A DNA stretch of 64,000 nt from Arthrobacter globiformis. GTDB lineage: Bacteria; Actinomycetota; Actinomycetes; Actinomycetales; Micrococcaceae. Location of the stretch: contig NZ_JAUSYZ010000001.1 in NCBI RefSeq assembly GCF_030817195.1, positions 1,240,001 through 1,304,000 of the forward strand, given 5' to 3'. The first letter of the stretch is position 1. Each line of letters opens with the position of its first letter. Below are positions 25,066 to 34,255 of this stretch, piece by piece. The position numbers were made by a program, and so were the translations under genes. The notes under the pieces were generated by a model. The model was not told the origin of the DNA. It ran no database searches and saw only the letters and a list, made by a program, of their open reading frames with translations.

Positions 25066-26577
25066 ATGTCAACGACGACCGTCACCACCACCATCAACCA
25101 CTTCATCAACGGTGCCGAAACCGCCGGCGAAGGCGACCGCACCCAGCCCGTCTACAACCCGGCCACCGGCCAGGTCACCGCCGAGCTGCGCCTGGCCAAC
25201 CGCGCCGACCTGGACACCACCGTCGCCGCCGCCCGCGCCGCTGCCGACTCCTGGGGCGACATCTCCCTGGCCAAGCGCACCGCCGTGCTGTTCAAGTTCC
25301 GCGAACTCGTGGCTAACCACATCGATGAGCTTGCCGAGCTGATCACCGCCGAGCACGGCAAGGTCCTCTCCGACGCCAAGGGCGAGATCGGCCGCGGCCT
25401 GGAAGTCATCGAGTTCGCCTGCGGCATCCCGTCCCTGCTCAAGGGCGACTACTCCGATCAGGTCTCCACCGGCATCGACGTCTTCTCCTTCCGCGAACCC
25501 CTCGGCGTCGTCGCCGGCATCACCCCGTTCAACTTCCCCGTCATGGTGCCGCTGTGGATGGCCCCGATGGCGATCGCCACCGGCAACGCCTTCATCCTCA
25601 AGCCCTCCGAACGCGACCCCTCCGCCTCCCTGCTGCTGGCCAGGCTCTGGAAGGACGCCGGTCTGCCCGACGGTGTGTTCCAGGTCCTGCACGGCGACAA
25701 GGAAACCGTTGACGGGCTGCTGACCCACCCGGACGTGGACGGCATCTCCTTCGTGGGCTCCACCCCGATCGCCAAGTACGTCCACGAGACCGCCACCGCC
25801 CACGGCAAGCGCGTCCAGGCCCTGGGCGGGGCGAAGAACCACGCCATCATCCTGCCCGACGCCGACCTGGACAACGCCGCCGACCACCTCGCCGCCGCCG
25901 CGTTCGGCTCCGCCGGAGAACGCTGCATGGCCATCTCCGTCGCCGTCGCCGTCGGCGACGCCGCGGACCTGCTGGTCAAGAAGGTCGAAGAACGCGCCGT
26001 CGCCGTGAAGGTCAACAACGGCACCGTGTCCGGCGCCGAAATGGGCCCGGTCATCACGCCGGCGTCCAAGGAACGGATCGTACGGATCGTCACCGAGGCC
26101 GAAGCCGCGGGAGCTGCGATGGTCGTGGACGGCCGCGACCTCGTCGTTCCCGGCCACGAGGACGGCTTCTGGGTCGGGCCCACCGTCCTGGACCACGTCA
26201 AGACCGAAATGACCGCCTACAGCGAGGAAATCTTCGGACCCGTCCTCGTCGTCGTCCGCGTTGACACCCTGGAGGACGGCATCACGCTGATCAACTCCAA
26301 CCCCTACGGCAACGGCACCGCCATCTTCACCTCCTCCGGCGCCGCCGCCCGCAAGTTCCAGCGCTCCGTCACGGTCGGCATGATCGGCATCAACGTGCCC
26401 CTGCCCGTCCCGGTCGCCTACCACTCCTTCGGCGGCTGGAAGGCCTCGCTCTTCGGCGACAAGCACATCTACGGCCCCGAAGGCGTCTCCTTCTACACCC
26501 GCGGCAAGGTGGTCACCAGCCGCTGGCCCGAACCAACCCACGCCTCCGGCGCCTCCTACAACTTCCCGTCCAACTAG
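25066..26577 (+). CDS. iolA: methylmalonate-semialdehyde dehydrogenase (CoA-acylating)
   Basis: A 503-residue aldehyde dehydrogenase. It oxidises malonate semialdehyde from inositol (or methylmalonate semialdehyde from valine) to acetyl-CoA or propionyl-CoA, with NAD and CoA. The N-terminal HFINGAE, the NAD site GSTPIAKYV and the catalytic Cys in GSAGERCMAISVAVAVG at about residue 287 are typical of the MMSDH group. AAGGAAG precedes the ATG. The final step of the pathway, matching its place in the operon after iolD. Confidence 0.94.
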   Translation: MSTTTVTTTINHFINGAETAGEGDRTQPVYNPATGQVTAELRLANRADLDTTVAAARAAADSWGDISLAKRTAVLFKFRELVANHIDELAELITAEHGKVLSDAKGEIGRGLEVIEFACGIPSLLKGDYSDQVSTGIDVFSFREPLGVVAGITPFNFPVMVPLWMAPMAIATGNAFILKPSERDPSASLLLARLWKDAGLPDGVFQVLHGDKETVDGLLTHPDVDGISFVGSTPIAKYVHETATAHGKRVQALGGAKNHAIILPDADLDNAADHLAAAAFGSAGERCMAISVAVAVGDAADLLVKKVEERAVAVKVNNGTVSGAEMGPVITPASKERIVRIVTEAEAAGAAMVVDGRDLVVPGHEDGFWVGPTVLDHVKTEMTAYSEEIFGPVLVVVRVDTLEDGITLINSNPYGNGTAIFTSSGAAARKFQRSVTVGMIGINVPLPVPVAYHSFGGWKASLFGDKHIYGPEGVSFYTRGKVVTSRWPEPTHASGASYNFPSN

Positions 26578-26589
26578 CCCGCATTCCGC

Positions 26590-26689
26590 TGGTCGAGCTT
26601 GGTCCAACGCCCGCCGGGTTCCCTAGCCGAGCTTGCGAGGCTTGGGAACGGGTGGGGAGCGAGACCCATGGTTTCGACAAGCTCAACCA
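26590..26689. repeat. REP-like repeat in the iolA-iolE spacer
   Basis: TGGTCGAGCTTGG near 26591 and TGGTTTCGACAAGCTCAACC at 26669-26688 are outward halves of a palindrome built on the core TTTCGACAAGCTC, a sequence that recurs between genes in Micrococcales. The spacer lies inside the iol operon and its transcript could form a hairpin. A fragment of the same motif, GATCGAGCCTGTCGAGATC, is in the sucC-sucD spacer. Confidence 0.6.
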
Positions 26690-26712
26690 ACAGAGAGAAA
26701 GACAACGCTGTC

Positions 26713-27624
26713 ATGACTGAGAACAAGCTGATCATCGGCACCGCGCCCGACTCCTGGGGCGTGTGGTTTGCGGATGACCCCAAGCAGACCCCGTGGGAGC
26801 GCTTCCTGGACGAGGTGGCCGAATCCGGCTACAAGTGGATCGAGCTCGGCCCTTACGGCTACCTACCCAACGACCCCACCCGCCTCGCCGAGGAGCTCAA
26901 GCAGCGCGACCTGAAGGTCTGCGCGGGCACGGTCTTCACCGCGTTCCACCGCGGACTGGACCAGTGGGAGACGGCCTGGGAGCCGGCCCGCAAGGTCGCC
27001 GAACTGACAGCAGCCATGGGCGGCGAGCACATCGTGGTCATCCCCGCCATGTGGCGCGACGACGTCACCGGCGAGGCCGTGGAAAGCGGCCAGCTCACGG
27101 AGAAGGCGTGGAGCGACCTGTTCGCCGGCCACAACCGGCTCGGAAAGACGCTGCTCGAGGACTTCGGCCTGAAGCAGCAGTTCCACTCCCACGCTGATTC
27201 CCACGTCGGAGCCCAGGAAGACATTGAAACGCTCCTTGGAGCGACCGATCCGAAGTACCTCAGCCTCTGCCTGGACACCGGCCACGCGGAATACTGCGGC
27301 GCCTCCAGCCTGGAGCTCATCAAGAACTACCCGGACCGGATCGGGTACCTGCACCTGAAGCAGATCAACCCGGACGTCCTCAAGATGGTCAACGAGGAAA
27401 ACATGACCTGGGCAGCGGCAAACCTGGCCGGCGTCATGACGGAACCGCCCAACGGCCTGCCGGACCTGCGTGCGGTCATTGAAGCAGTTGAGGCCCTCGA
27501 CCGGCCGATCTTCGGCATCGTGGAACAGGACATGTACCCGGTGGCCTTCGACGTTCCGATGCCCATCGCCAAGCGCACCCGCAACTACCTGCTGTCATGC
27601 GGCTCCCGCACCGCGGTCAGCTAA
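26713..27624 (+). CDS. iolE: inosose dehydratase
   Basis: A 303-residue TIM-barrel protein of the xylose isomerase-like group. It dehydrates 2-keto-myo-inositol to the diketo intermediate used by IolD. The N-terminal IIGTAPDSWGVWFADDP and ELGPYGYLPNDP are characteristic of IolE. Metal ligands are expected in HSHADSHVG, CLDTGHAEYCG and HLKQINPD. ATG 26713 is chosen on the conserved N-terminus; the open frame from 26599 crosses the repeat. Weak AGAAAG lies upstream. Confidence 0.9.
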   Translation: MTENKLIIGTAPDSWGVWFADDPKQTPWERFLDEVAESGYKWIELGPYGYLPNDPTRLAEELKQRDLKVCAGTVFTAFHRGLDQWETAWEPARKVAELTAAMGGEHIVVIPAMWRDDVTGEAVESGQLTEKAWSDLFAGHNRLGKTLLEDFGLKQQFHSHADSHVGAQEDIETLLGATDPKYLSLCLDTGHAEYCGASSLELIKNYPDRIGYLHLKQINPDVLKMVNEENMTWAAANLAGVMTEPPNGLPDLRAVIEAVEALDRPIFGIVEQDMYPVAFDVPMPIAKRTRNYLLSCGSRTAVS

Positions 27625-27661
27625 CCTCCCGCCCCGGCAATCCAAACCTAAGGAAAGAAAA

Positions 27662-28675
27662 ATGACTGAAACCCTTCGCGTCGCCGTTATCGGCGCCGGC
27701 CGCATGGGCGCGGACCACATCCAGCGCCTCAGCAAGCGCATCCACGGCGCTGAAGTGGCCGCCGTCGTCGACGTTGACCTCGCCCGCGCCCAGGCCGCCA
27801 TCGAAGGCATCCCCGGGGCCGTTGCCCTGGCCGACGCCGAAGAGGCGCTGAACAACGGCGACGTCAACGCCGTCCTCATCGCCACGCCCGGCTTCCTGCA
27901 CGAGGAGATCCTGCTCAAGGCCATCGCCAAGGACATTCCCATCCTGTGCGAGAAGCCGCTCACGCCGGATGCCGAGTCGGCCTGGAAGATCGTCCAGGCC
28001 GAGGAGAAGCTGGGCCGCAAGCGCATCCAGGTGGGCTTCATGCGGCGCTTCGACGCCGAATACGCCGCCCTGGGCCAGGTCATCCGCGACGGCGAACTCG
28101 GCGAGCTCCTGATGCTGCACCACCAGCACCGCAACCCCACCACCCCGGCAGGCTTCACCAACGAGATGCTCATCAACGACTCCGTGGTCCACGAGTTCGA
28201 CGCGATCCGCTTCTTCACGGGCGAGGAGATTACCTCGGTCCAGGTCCGCCTCGGCAAGGCCACGAGGAACGCACCGGCCGGACAGCACGATCCCCAGCAC
28301 GTCCTGATCGAAACCGAATCCGGTGTCCTGGCCGACGTCGAAATCTACGTGAACGCGAAGTTCGGCTACGAAGTGGCCACCCAGGCCTCCTTCGAGGACG
28401 GCATCGTCAGCATCGGCGGCGACAGCGGCCCGTACCTCCGCAGCAACGGCCGCTGGGGCGGCAAGGTCACCCCCGGCTTCGAGGAGCGCTTCGGCGCCGC
28501 GTACGACGTCGAAATCCAGGCCTGGGTTGACGCCGCGCTCCGCGGCGAAATCGGCGGACCCACCGCCTGGGACGGCTACGCCACGGCAGCCTGCTGCGAG
28601 GCCGGCGTGGAAGCGCAGAAGAACGGCGAGAAGGTGGCCGTGAAGCTGAACGCCAAGCCGGCCCTCTACAGCTAG
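27662..28675 (+). CDS. iolG: myo-inositol 2-dehydrogenase
   Basis: A 337-residue Gfo/Idh/MocA oxidoreductase that makes 2-keto-myo-inositol with NAD. It has the Rossmann motif VIGAGRMGADH at the N-terminus, CEKPLTPDAESAW with the conserved EKP near residue 97, and a catalytic His in NDSVVHEFDAIRFF near 179. ATG 27662 is preceded by TAAGGAAAG. The first enzymatic step of the pathway, next to the dehydratase gene. Confidence 0.92.
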   Translation: MTETLRVAVIGAGRMGADHIQRLSKRIHGAEVAAVVDVDLARAQAAIEGIPGAVALADAEEALNNGDVNAVLIATPGFLHEEILLKAIAKDIPILCEKPLTPDAESAWKIVQAEEKLGRKRIQVGFMRRFDAEYAALGQVIRDGELGELLMLHHQHRNPTTPAGFTNEMLINDSVVHEFDAIRFFTGEEITSVQVRLGKATRNAPAGQHDPQHVLIETESGVLADVEIYVNAKFGYEVATQASFEDGIVSIGGDSGPYLRSNGRWGGKVTPGFEERFGAAYDVEIQAWVDAALRGEIGGPTAWDGYATAACCEAGVEAQKNGEKVAVKLNAKPALYS

Positions 28676-28686
28676 GCCCCGCCCTT

Positions 28687-28749
28687 GGAGTTTTGTCCAG
28701 ATAATGCGCCTTCGAGGCCCTCAAGGTTGCATTATCTGGACAAAACTCC
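28687..28749. repeat. intergenic palindromic element, type B copy 1
   Basis: Arms 28687-28707 and 28729-28749 are perfect 21-bp complements; the outer part is GGAGTTTTGTCCAGATAATG. The 21-nt centre is CG-rich. It lies between iolG and iolH and is related to copies at 31134-31200 and 52329-52402. Confidence 0.82.
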
Positions 28750-28787
28750 GCTCGTCACCCGACTCTTTCCACAATGGAGTGTTCCTC

Positions 28788-29663
28788 GTGAAAATCGCCC
28801 TCGATCCCACCCCCTTCCACCACAGCCACAGCCTGCTGGAGTTCCCCAAGGTGGTGGCGGACCTCGGCTACAAGTACATGCAGATGACGCCGCACCCGGA
28901 TTTCATTCCCTTCTACAACCACCCCAAGGCCGACGACGAACTGGTGGGTCAGCTGAAGAAGGCGTGCACCGACGCAGGGATCGAAATCGCGTCCATCCTG
29001 CCGGTGCTCCGCTGGTCCGGCCCGGATGAGGACGCCCGTGAGGCAGCCGTGCGCTACTGGAAGCGCGCCATCCAGATCGCCGTTGACCTGGGCGTCAGCA
29101 CCATGAACACCGAGTTCAGCGGCCGCCCGGAACTGGCAGAGGAATCCGAGCGCGCGTTCTACCGCTCCATGGAGGAACTGCTCCCCATCATCGAGCGCGA
29201 AGGCATCGACCTGCTCATCGACCCGCACCCGGACGACTTCGTGGAAGAGGGCCTTGCCGCGATCCGCGTCATCCGGGGACTGAACTCCAAGAACGTCGGC
29301 ATGGTCTACGTGGCCTCCCACAGCTTCCACATGAAGAACTCGCCGCTGGACATCATGCGCGCGGCGGGGGACAAACTCCGCCTGGTCCACGTCGCCGACA
29401 CCATGGACCACCACGCCTCCCACGGACTGCGCTACATCACCAACCCGCCGGGCAACGCCGTCCGGGTGCACCAGCACCTGAAGATCGGCGACGGCGACGT
29501 GAACTGGGATGAGTTCTTCGGCGGCCTGAAGGAAATCGGGTTCCTGGACCGGGACGACACCGTGATGGTGTCCAGCGTCTTCGCCGAAAACGAGAACGCC
29601 GAGGAGGTTTCCCGCTTCCAGCTGGACACCATGAAGCAGTACGTGCAGAAGGTCAGCGTATGA
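28788..29663 (+). CDS. iolH: inositol catabolism TIM-barrel protein IolH
   Basis: A 291-residue sugar phosphate isomerase/epimerase-like protein. It begins MKIALDPTPFHHSHSLLEFP and has the pattern YKYMQMTPHPDF, DPHPDDFVEE and LRLVHVADTMDHHASHGLRY, which are typical of IolH. The precise reaction of IolH is not settled in the family; an isomerase role in the pathway is usual speculation. GTG 28788 fits the conserved start, with a weak TGGAG upstream. It overlaps the transporter start by 4 nt. Confidence 0.87.
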   Translation: MKIALDPTPFHHSHSLLEFPKVVADLGYKYMQMTPHPDFIPFYNHPKADDELVGQLKKACTDAGIEIASILPVLRWSGPDEDAREAAVRYWKRAIQIAVDLGVSTMNTEFSGRPELAEESERAFYRSMEELLPIIEREGIDLLIDPHPDDFVEEGLAAIRVIRGLNSKNVGMVYVASHSFHMKNSPLDIMRAAGDKLRLVHVADTMDHHASHGLRYITNPPGNAVRVHQHLKIGDGDVNWDEFFGGLKEIGFLDRDDTVMVSSVFAENENAEEVSRFQLDTMKQYVQKVSV

Positions 29664-31120
29664 CGGCGGCGCCTTCTGGGAAGGCTGACTTAAAACACAA
29701 CAGGGCACTGCGCACCGTCACCATCATCTCCACCTTCGGGGGCCTGCTCTTCGGCTACGACACAGGCGTCATCAACGGTGCCCTGCCCTACATGCAGGAG
29801 GACCTGGGCCTGACCCCGCTGGCCGAGGGCATGGTGACGTCGTCGCTGCTGTTCGGCGCCGCTTTCGGTGCCCTGTTCGGCGGCAGGCTGGCGGACCGCA
29901 ACGGCCGCCGCAAGATGATCATGGTCCTGGCCGTCATCTTCCTGATCGGCACGCTGTCCTGCACCCTGGCCCCCAGCACCGAGTTCATGGTGGCGGCCCG
30001 GTTCATTCTGGGCCTGGCCGTGGGTGGTGCATCCGTGACGGTGCCGGTGTACCTCGCGGAGGTGTCGCCGTCGGCCCGGCGCGGGCGGATCGTGACGCAG
30101 AACGAGCTCATGATCGTCACCGGCCAGCTGCTCGCCTTCATCTTCAACGCCTATCTTGGCAACACCTTCGGCGAGGCCGGGGGCATCTGGCGCTGGATGC
30201 TGGTGATCGCCACACTGCCGGCCGTCGCCCTGTGGATCGGCATGGCCTTCATGCCCGAAAGCCCCCGCTGGCTTGCCTCGATGGGCAGCTTCGGTGAGGC
30301 GCTCGGCGTGCTTCAGCGCATCCGCTCCAAGGCCGAGGCCACGGCAGAATTCGAAGAAGTCAAGGCCATGGCCGTGGAGGACTACAAGTCCAAGATGGGG
30401 TCCTGGAAGGACCTGCAGGTGCCCTGGCTGCGGCGGATCTTCTTCGTCGGCGTCGGCCTGGCAGTGATCCAGCAGATCACCGGCGTGAACTCGATCATGT
30501 ATTACGGCACGCAGATCCTCGCGGATGCCGGCTTCGGCCGGGAAGCGGCACTGAGCGCGAACATTGCCAACGGTGTCATCTCCGTGCTGGCCACCTTCGC
30601 GGGAATCTGGCTCCTCGGCAAGGTGGGTCGCCGGCGGATGCTCATCACCGGCCAGATCGGAACCACCTCGGCCCTGCTGCTGATCGGCCTGTTCTCGCTG
30701 GTCCTGCCCGAGGGCACCGGCCGCGGCTACGTGATCCTGGCGCTGACCGTCACGTTCCTCGCCTTCCAGCAGGGAGCCATTTCACCGGTCACCTGGCTCA
30801 TGCTCTCGGAGATCTTCCCCTTGAAGCTGCGCGGCCTGGGCATGGGCGCATCGGCGTTCGTGCTCTGGATCGTGAACTTCCTGATCGGCTTCGGCTTTCC
30901 GCAGCTGCTCGCGGCCATCGGCATCTCCAACACGTTCTTCGTGTTCGCCGTCCTGGGTGTCGGGGCGATCCTGTTCGCGGCGAAGTACATTCCCGAGACC
31001 AAGGACAAGAGCCTCGAGGACGTGGAGCACTTCTTCAAGCACCAGGCCGGCCTCTCAACCGAAGCTAAAACCGTCATCGAAGCGGGAACCCCTGCCGAAG
31101 CGGGAACCCCGGTCCACTAA
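29660..31120 (+). CDS. iolT: myo-inositol MFS transporter
   Basis: A 486-residue sugar porter of the major facilitator superfamily with 12 hydrophobic segments. The signatures FGGLLFGYDTGVINGALP, GGRLADRNGRRK, PVYLAEVSPSARRGR, PESPRWL and the C-terminal PETKDKSLE define the sugar porter group and are closest to IolT. It is expected to import myo-inositol with protons. The coupling to iolH (ATGA) supports this. It closes the main operon, and a type B palindrome follows. Confidence 0.91.
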   Translation: MTAAPSGKADLKHNRALRTVTIISTFGGLLFGYDTGVINGALPYMQEDLGLTPLAEGMVTSSLLFGAAFGALFGGRLADRNGRRKMIMVLAVIFLIGTLSCTLAPSTEFMVAARFILGLAVGGASVTVPVYLAEVSPSARRGRIVTQNELMIVTGQLLAFIFNAYLGNTFGEAGGIWRWMLVIATLPAVALWIGMAFMPESPRWLASMGSFGEALGVLQRIRSKAEATAEFEEVKAMAVEDYKSKMGSWKDLQVPWLRRIFFVGVGLAVIQQITGVNSIMYYGTQILADAGFGREAALSANIANGVISVLATFAGIWLLGKVGRRRMLITGQIGTTSALLLIGLFSLVLPEGTGRGYVILALTVTFLAFQQGAISPVTWLMLSEIFPLKLRGLGMGASAFVLWIVNFLIGFGFPQLLAAIGISNTFFVFAVLGVGAILFAAKYIPETKDKSLEDVEHFFKHQAGLSTEAKTVIEAGTPAEAGTPVH

Positions 31121-31133
31121 AGCCCGTCCTGCT

Positions 31134-31200
31134 CCGGAGTTTCGTACAGATAATGCCCTCTCGAGGCCTTCGAGGGGGATTATCTGTACAAAAACTCCGG
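31134..31200. repeat. intergenic palindromic element, type B copy 2
   Basis: CCGGAGTTTCGTACAGATAA (from 31134) is mirrored by TTATCTGTACAAAAACTCCG (from 31180) with a few mismatches and one inserted A. It shares the GGAGTTT-GTACAGATAATG core with the other two copies and lies after iolT, between convergent genes. Confidence 0.8.
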
Positions 31201-31225
31201 CGCCGGAAGGGCTCCCAGAACGCGG

Positions 31226-31675
31226 CTAGACGCCGGCGTGAAGGCGGGGGAGGGCGTCCACCAGGGGCGCCAGCTCCGGCACCTGCTGCGCCTCGGCCAG
31301 GGTCCGCTCCAGCGCTGCGTCGTGAACGGGCCGCGCTTCTGCCAGCAGCTTGCTCCCGCTGTCCGTGAGCTCGGTGTAGATGCCTCGGCGGTCGTCCGCG
31401 CACAGGATGCGGGTCAGCAGGCCGCGGTCCTCCAGCCGGTTCACCAGGCGGGTGGTCGCGCTGGCACTGAGGGCCGTGGCCCGCGCCAGCTGCTGCATGC
31501 GCATGTGCCACCCGTCCTGCCGGCTGAGCGCGTCCAGCACGGTGTATTCGACGACGGAGAGCCGGGGCTGCCCCTGCAGCGACCGTTCCAGCTCCGCCTC
31601 GATCAGCCCGTGCAGGGCCGCCAGGGTACGCCACCCCTGGGCGCGCACCTCCACGGCGTCGTCCTTGATGCCCAT
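31226..31675 (-). CDS. MarR-family regulator
   Basis: A 149-residue winged-helix regulator. QGQPRLSVVEYTVLDALSRQ and the HTH MQQLARATALSASATTRLVN are followed by the wing DDRRGIYTELTDSG. ATG 31675 has a strong GAAGGAGGAG 5-14 nt upstream and is preferred over the longer frame to 31705. It is divergent from an MFS efflux gene, and the spacer contains three operator-like repeats, so it probably represses both. This pair interrupts the iol genes and looks like a separate insertion in the region. Confidence 0.87.
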   Translation of the reverse strand: MGIKDDAVEVRAQGWRTLAALHGLIEAELERSLQGQPRLSVVEYTVLDALSRQDGWHMRMQQLARATALSASATTRLVNRLEDRGLLTRILCADDRRGIYTELTDSGSKLLAEARPVHDAALERTLAEAQQVPELAPLVDALPRLHAGV

Positions 31676-31726
31676 GGGCTCTCCTCCTTCAGTTCTCCGG
31701 CTCACTCGGAACAGAGCACGGAACAG

Positions 31727-31799
31727 ATAGTTGCTTGCGCGCTATATCTTTATATGCAATATTTGCTTGTGCAACAAAATATAGCGCGCTTGCAACTAT
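31727..31799. promoter_or_regulatory. MarR operator array
   Basis: ATAGTTGCTTGCGCGCTATA (from 31727) and the near-complement ATATAGCGCGCTTGCAACTA (from 31779) flank a central palindrome TTGCTTGTGCAA (31763-31774). The three sites share TTGC and its complement at similar spacing. They cover the divergent promoter region of the MarR and MFS genes. Confidence 0.68.
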
Positions 31800-31848
31800 T
31801 AGCTTACGTCGCGCTCCCCATTCAGTACAGTTCCGAAGGAGCACATCC

Positions 31849-33144
31849 ATGCCTGTTGGCCTGATAGCCCTAGCCCTCGGCGGGTTTGGCATCGGACTCA
31901 CCGAATTCGTCATCATGGGGTTGCTTCCCGAAGTGGCCGCGGACTTCCGGGTGAGCGAAGCCTCCGCCGGCTGGTTCATCTCCGGCTATGCCCTCGCCGT
32001 CGTGGTGGGAGCGCTGGGGCTCACCGCTGCCGTCTCCCGCTTCCAGCGCAAGCCCGTGCTGGCCATGCTGCTGGTGCTTTTCATCGCCGGCAATCTGCTG
32101 TCCGCCATTGCCCCTGACTACTGGGCGATGATGGCTGGCCGGGTGGTTGCCGCCCTCGCGCACGGCGCCTTCTTCGGCATCGGGGCGGTGGTGGCTGCCG
32201 GCATGGTCCCGGCGACGAAGAAGGCCGCCGCCATCGCCATCATGTTCACCGGCCTCACGGCCGCCAATGTCCTCGGAGTTCCGCTCGGCACGCTGCTGGG
32301 GCAGGCGGCAGGGTGGCGTTCCACCTTCTGGGCCATTGCGGGCATCGGTGTGCTTGCGCTTGCCGGCATCCTGGCCCTGGTGCCCAAGGCGGGGAACGGT
32401 GACACCGCAAGCGGCGGCCTCCGCGGCGAGCTGCGCGCCTTCCGCTCCGGCCAGGTGTGGCTCTCCATCTTGGTGACCATCCTCGGCTACGGCGGAATGT
32501 TCGGCGCCTTCACCTACATCGCCTTCACCCTCACGGAGGTTTCCGGATTCGCCGCCTCCACCGTGCCGTGGCTGCTGATCGTCTTCGGCGTCGGCCTCTT
32601 TATCGGCAATACCCTCGGCGGCAGGGCGGCCGACCGCGACGTTGACCGCACCCTGCTGGCCGTGCTCGCGGTCCTCGTCGTGGTGCTGGTGGTTTTCGCC
32701 CTGAGCGCGGGCAATCAGGTGCCCACCATTGCCTCGTTGCTGCTCCTGGGCGGTTTTGGGTTCGCCACTGTGCCCGGTCTGCAGATGCGCGTCATGAAGT
32801 ACGCGGCCAAGGCGCCCACGCTGGCGTCCGGAGCCAACATCGGCGCGTTCAATGTGGGCAACGCCCTGGGCGCCTGGCTCGGCGGCGTGACCATCTCCGC
32901 GGGCCTCGGGTACACCTCGCCCATCTGGGCAGGGGCGGCGATCACCCTGCTGGGCCTGGTGGTGATGGCGGGCGCTGCCGCCCGGGCCAAGGCAGCGGCC
33001 CGCCAGGTTCCGGTTCCAGACATAACCGCCGCGTCCCCGGCCGTTGCTTCCCAAACGGTTGCGTCCCAGACGGGCGCGGAGGCGGAAGCGGCCGGTTCAG
33101 TCCAGGCTGAACCGGCCGACGTTGGAGCCGTTTCCGTCCGTTAG
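31849..33144 (+). CDS. MFS efflux transporter (AraJ/DHA1-like)
   Basis: A 431-residue transporter with 12 hydrophobic segments. LALGGFGIGLTEFVIMGLLPEV at the N-terminus, a GRVVAALAHGAFFGIG stretch and the motif AANVLGVPLGT are typical of the arabinose-efflux/DHA1 group of drug or sugar exporters. ATG 31849 has GAAGGAG upstream; the frame above it crosses the operator array and is not coding. A 40-residue Ala/Val-rich hydrophilic tail ends the protein. It probably exports the ligand sensed by the divergent MarR. Confidence 0.86.
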   Translation: MPVGLIALALGGFGIGLTEFVIMGLLPEVAADFRVSEASAGWFISGYALAVVVGALGLTAAVSRFQRKPVLAMLLVLFIAGNLLSAIAPDYWAMMAGRVVAALAHGAFFGIGAVVAAGMVPATKKAAAIAIMFTGLTAANVLGVPLGTLLGQAAGWRSTFWAIAGIGVLALAGILALVPKAGNGDTASGGLRGELRAFRSGQVWLSILVTILGYGGMFGAFTYIAFTLTEVSGFAASTVPWLLIVFGVGLFIGNTLGGRAADRDVDRTLLAVLAVLVVVLVVFALSAGNQVPTIASLLLLGGFGFATVPGLQMRVMKYAAKAPTLASGANIGAFNVGNALGAWLGGVTISAGLGYTSPIWAGAAITLLGLVVMAGAAARAKAAARQVPVPDITAASPAVASQTVASQTGAEAEAAGSVQAEPADVGAVSVR

Positions 33145-33213
33145 CCGTGCGCCGCGCCCTCTGCCCCCCGCGCCGCGCGCGGCGGCAAACGGCGCCAATT
33201 CGGGAGAGCCCGC

Positions 33214-34119
33214 CTACTTCGTCCCGAACGGCAGCCGGGGGTCCAGGTTCTGGCTGTCCCAGGTCTGGCGGACCCAGCCGTGGTGGGGGTCATCGCTGAT
33301 GAGCCAGTCGCGCACGCGGCCGGGTCCGGCCATGACGTTGAGGTAGTACATGTCATAGCCGGGCGCGGCCATGGCCGGGCCGTGCCAGCCGTAGGGGACC
33401 AGCACCACGTCGCCGGTGCGGACTTCGGCGGCAACATCGATGGGCCGGTGGTCGGAGGCGTAGACCCGCTGGTAGCCGATGGCGTCAGCATTCTCGCCCG
33501 GCCCGGTGGAGCGGGGAACGTTAGCCACCTGCGTCTCGAAGTAGTAGATTTCCTCGAGCCGGGTCTCGCCCTCCTTCTCCTCGTCATGTTTGTGGGGAGG
33601 GTAGGAGGACCAGTTGCCGGCGGGTGTGAGGACCTCGCAGACGATGAAGCGGTCGGCTTCGAGCGCGGCGGGGGTGCCGAAGTTGTGGACCTGGCGCGAG
33701 CAGTTTCCGGCTCCGCGCAGTTCCACCGGCGTCTCGGCCGCGGTGATCAGGCGGGTGGGGTACTGGACCTTGGCGGGCGCCGTCGCAATGGCAACCCGGC
33801 CGCCGTCGGACGACGTGACCGTGACCGCCTTGTCCGTTCCGGAGTACAGCACGTCGGTGGGGCCGCTGAAGACGCTGGCCCGGCCGGCAAGGGGGTAGTC
33901 CAGCCCGTCAACGGAGGCGGTGAACGCCCCGCTCAGCGGGATGACGATTCGTTCCTCAGCCGCAGGTGGAAGTTCGACGGCGGCGCCCGGCGCCAGCGTG
34001 GCCACCTTCAGTCCCGTGTGTTTCCAGCCTTCCACGGCAACTTTCGAGTCCGACGTTCCCAGTGAAACGTCCCAGCAGCCTTCGGCTGCACTGCCCAGGG
34101 GGTATACCCATTCGGCCAT
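33214..34119 (-). CDS. iolB: 5-deoxy-glucuronate isomerase
   Basis: A 301-residue bicupin enzyme that isomerises 5-deoxy-glucuronate to 2-deoxy-5-keto-gluconate, the substrate of IolC. Metal-binding residues are in YPPHKHDEEKEGETRLEEIYYF (His, His, Glu) near residue 177, and the C-terminal GYDMYYLNVMAGPGR is specific to IolB. AAAGGAA lies upstream of ATG 34119. It is on the opposite strand to the main operon, near the regulator gene, and may share the iolR transcript. Confidence 0.93.
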   Translation of the reverse strand: MAEWVYPLGSAAEGCWDVSLGTSDSKVAVEGWKHTGLKVATLAPGAAVELPPAAEERIVIPLSGAFTASVDGLDYPLAGRASVFSGPTDVLYSGTDKAVTVTSSDGGRVAIATAPAKVQYPTRLITAAETPVELRGAGNCSRQVHNFGTPAALEADRFIVCEVLTPAGNWSSYPPHKHDEEKEGETRLEEIYYFETQVANVPRSTGPGENADAIGYQRVYASDHRPIDVAAEVRTGDVVLVPYGWHGPAMAAPGYDMYYLNVMAGPGRVRDWLISDDPHHGWVRQTWDSQNLDPRLPFGTK

Positions 34120-34255
34120 AAGTTCATGTTCCTTTCGGATGTGTGGTGGTCGGTCCGGGGCATGACAGCCCGGCGCAGAGGGCAGGCATAACGCCGCCCC
34201 TGCGCTGAAGGGGCCTCTGCGGGCCTGGCCCCGTGCGGCTCAGCGCTCGACTGCC

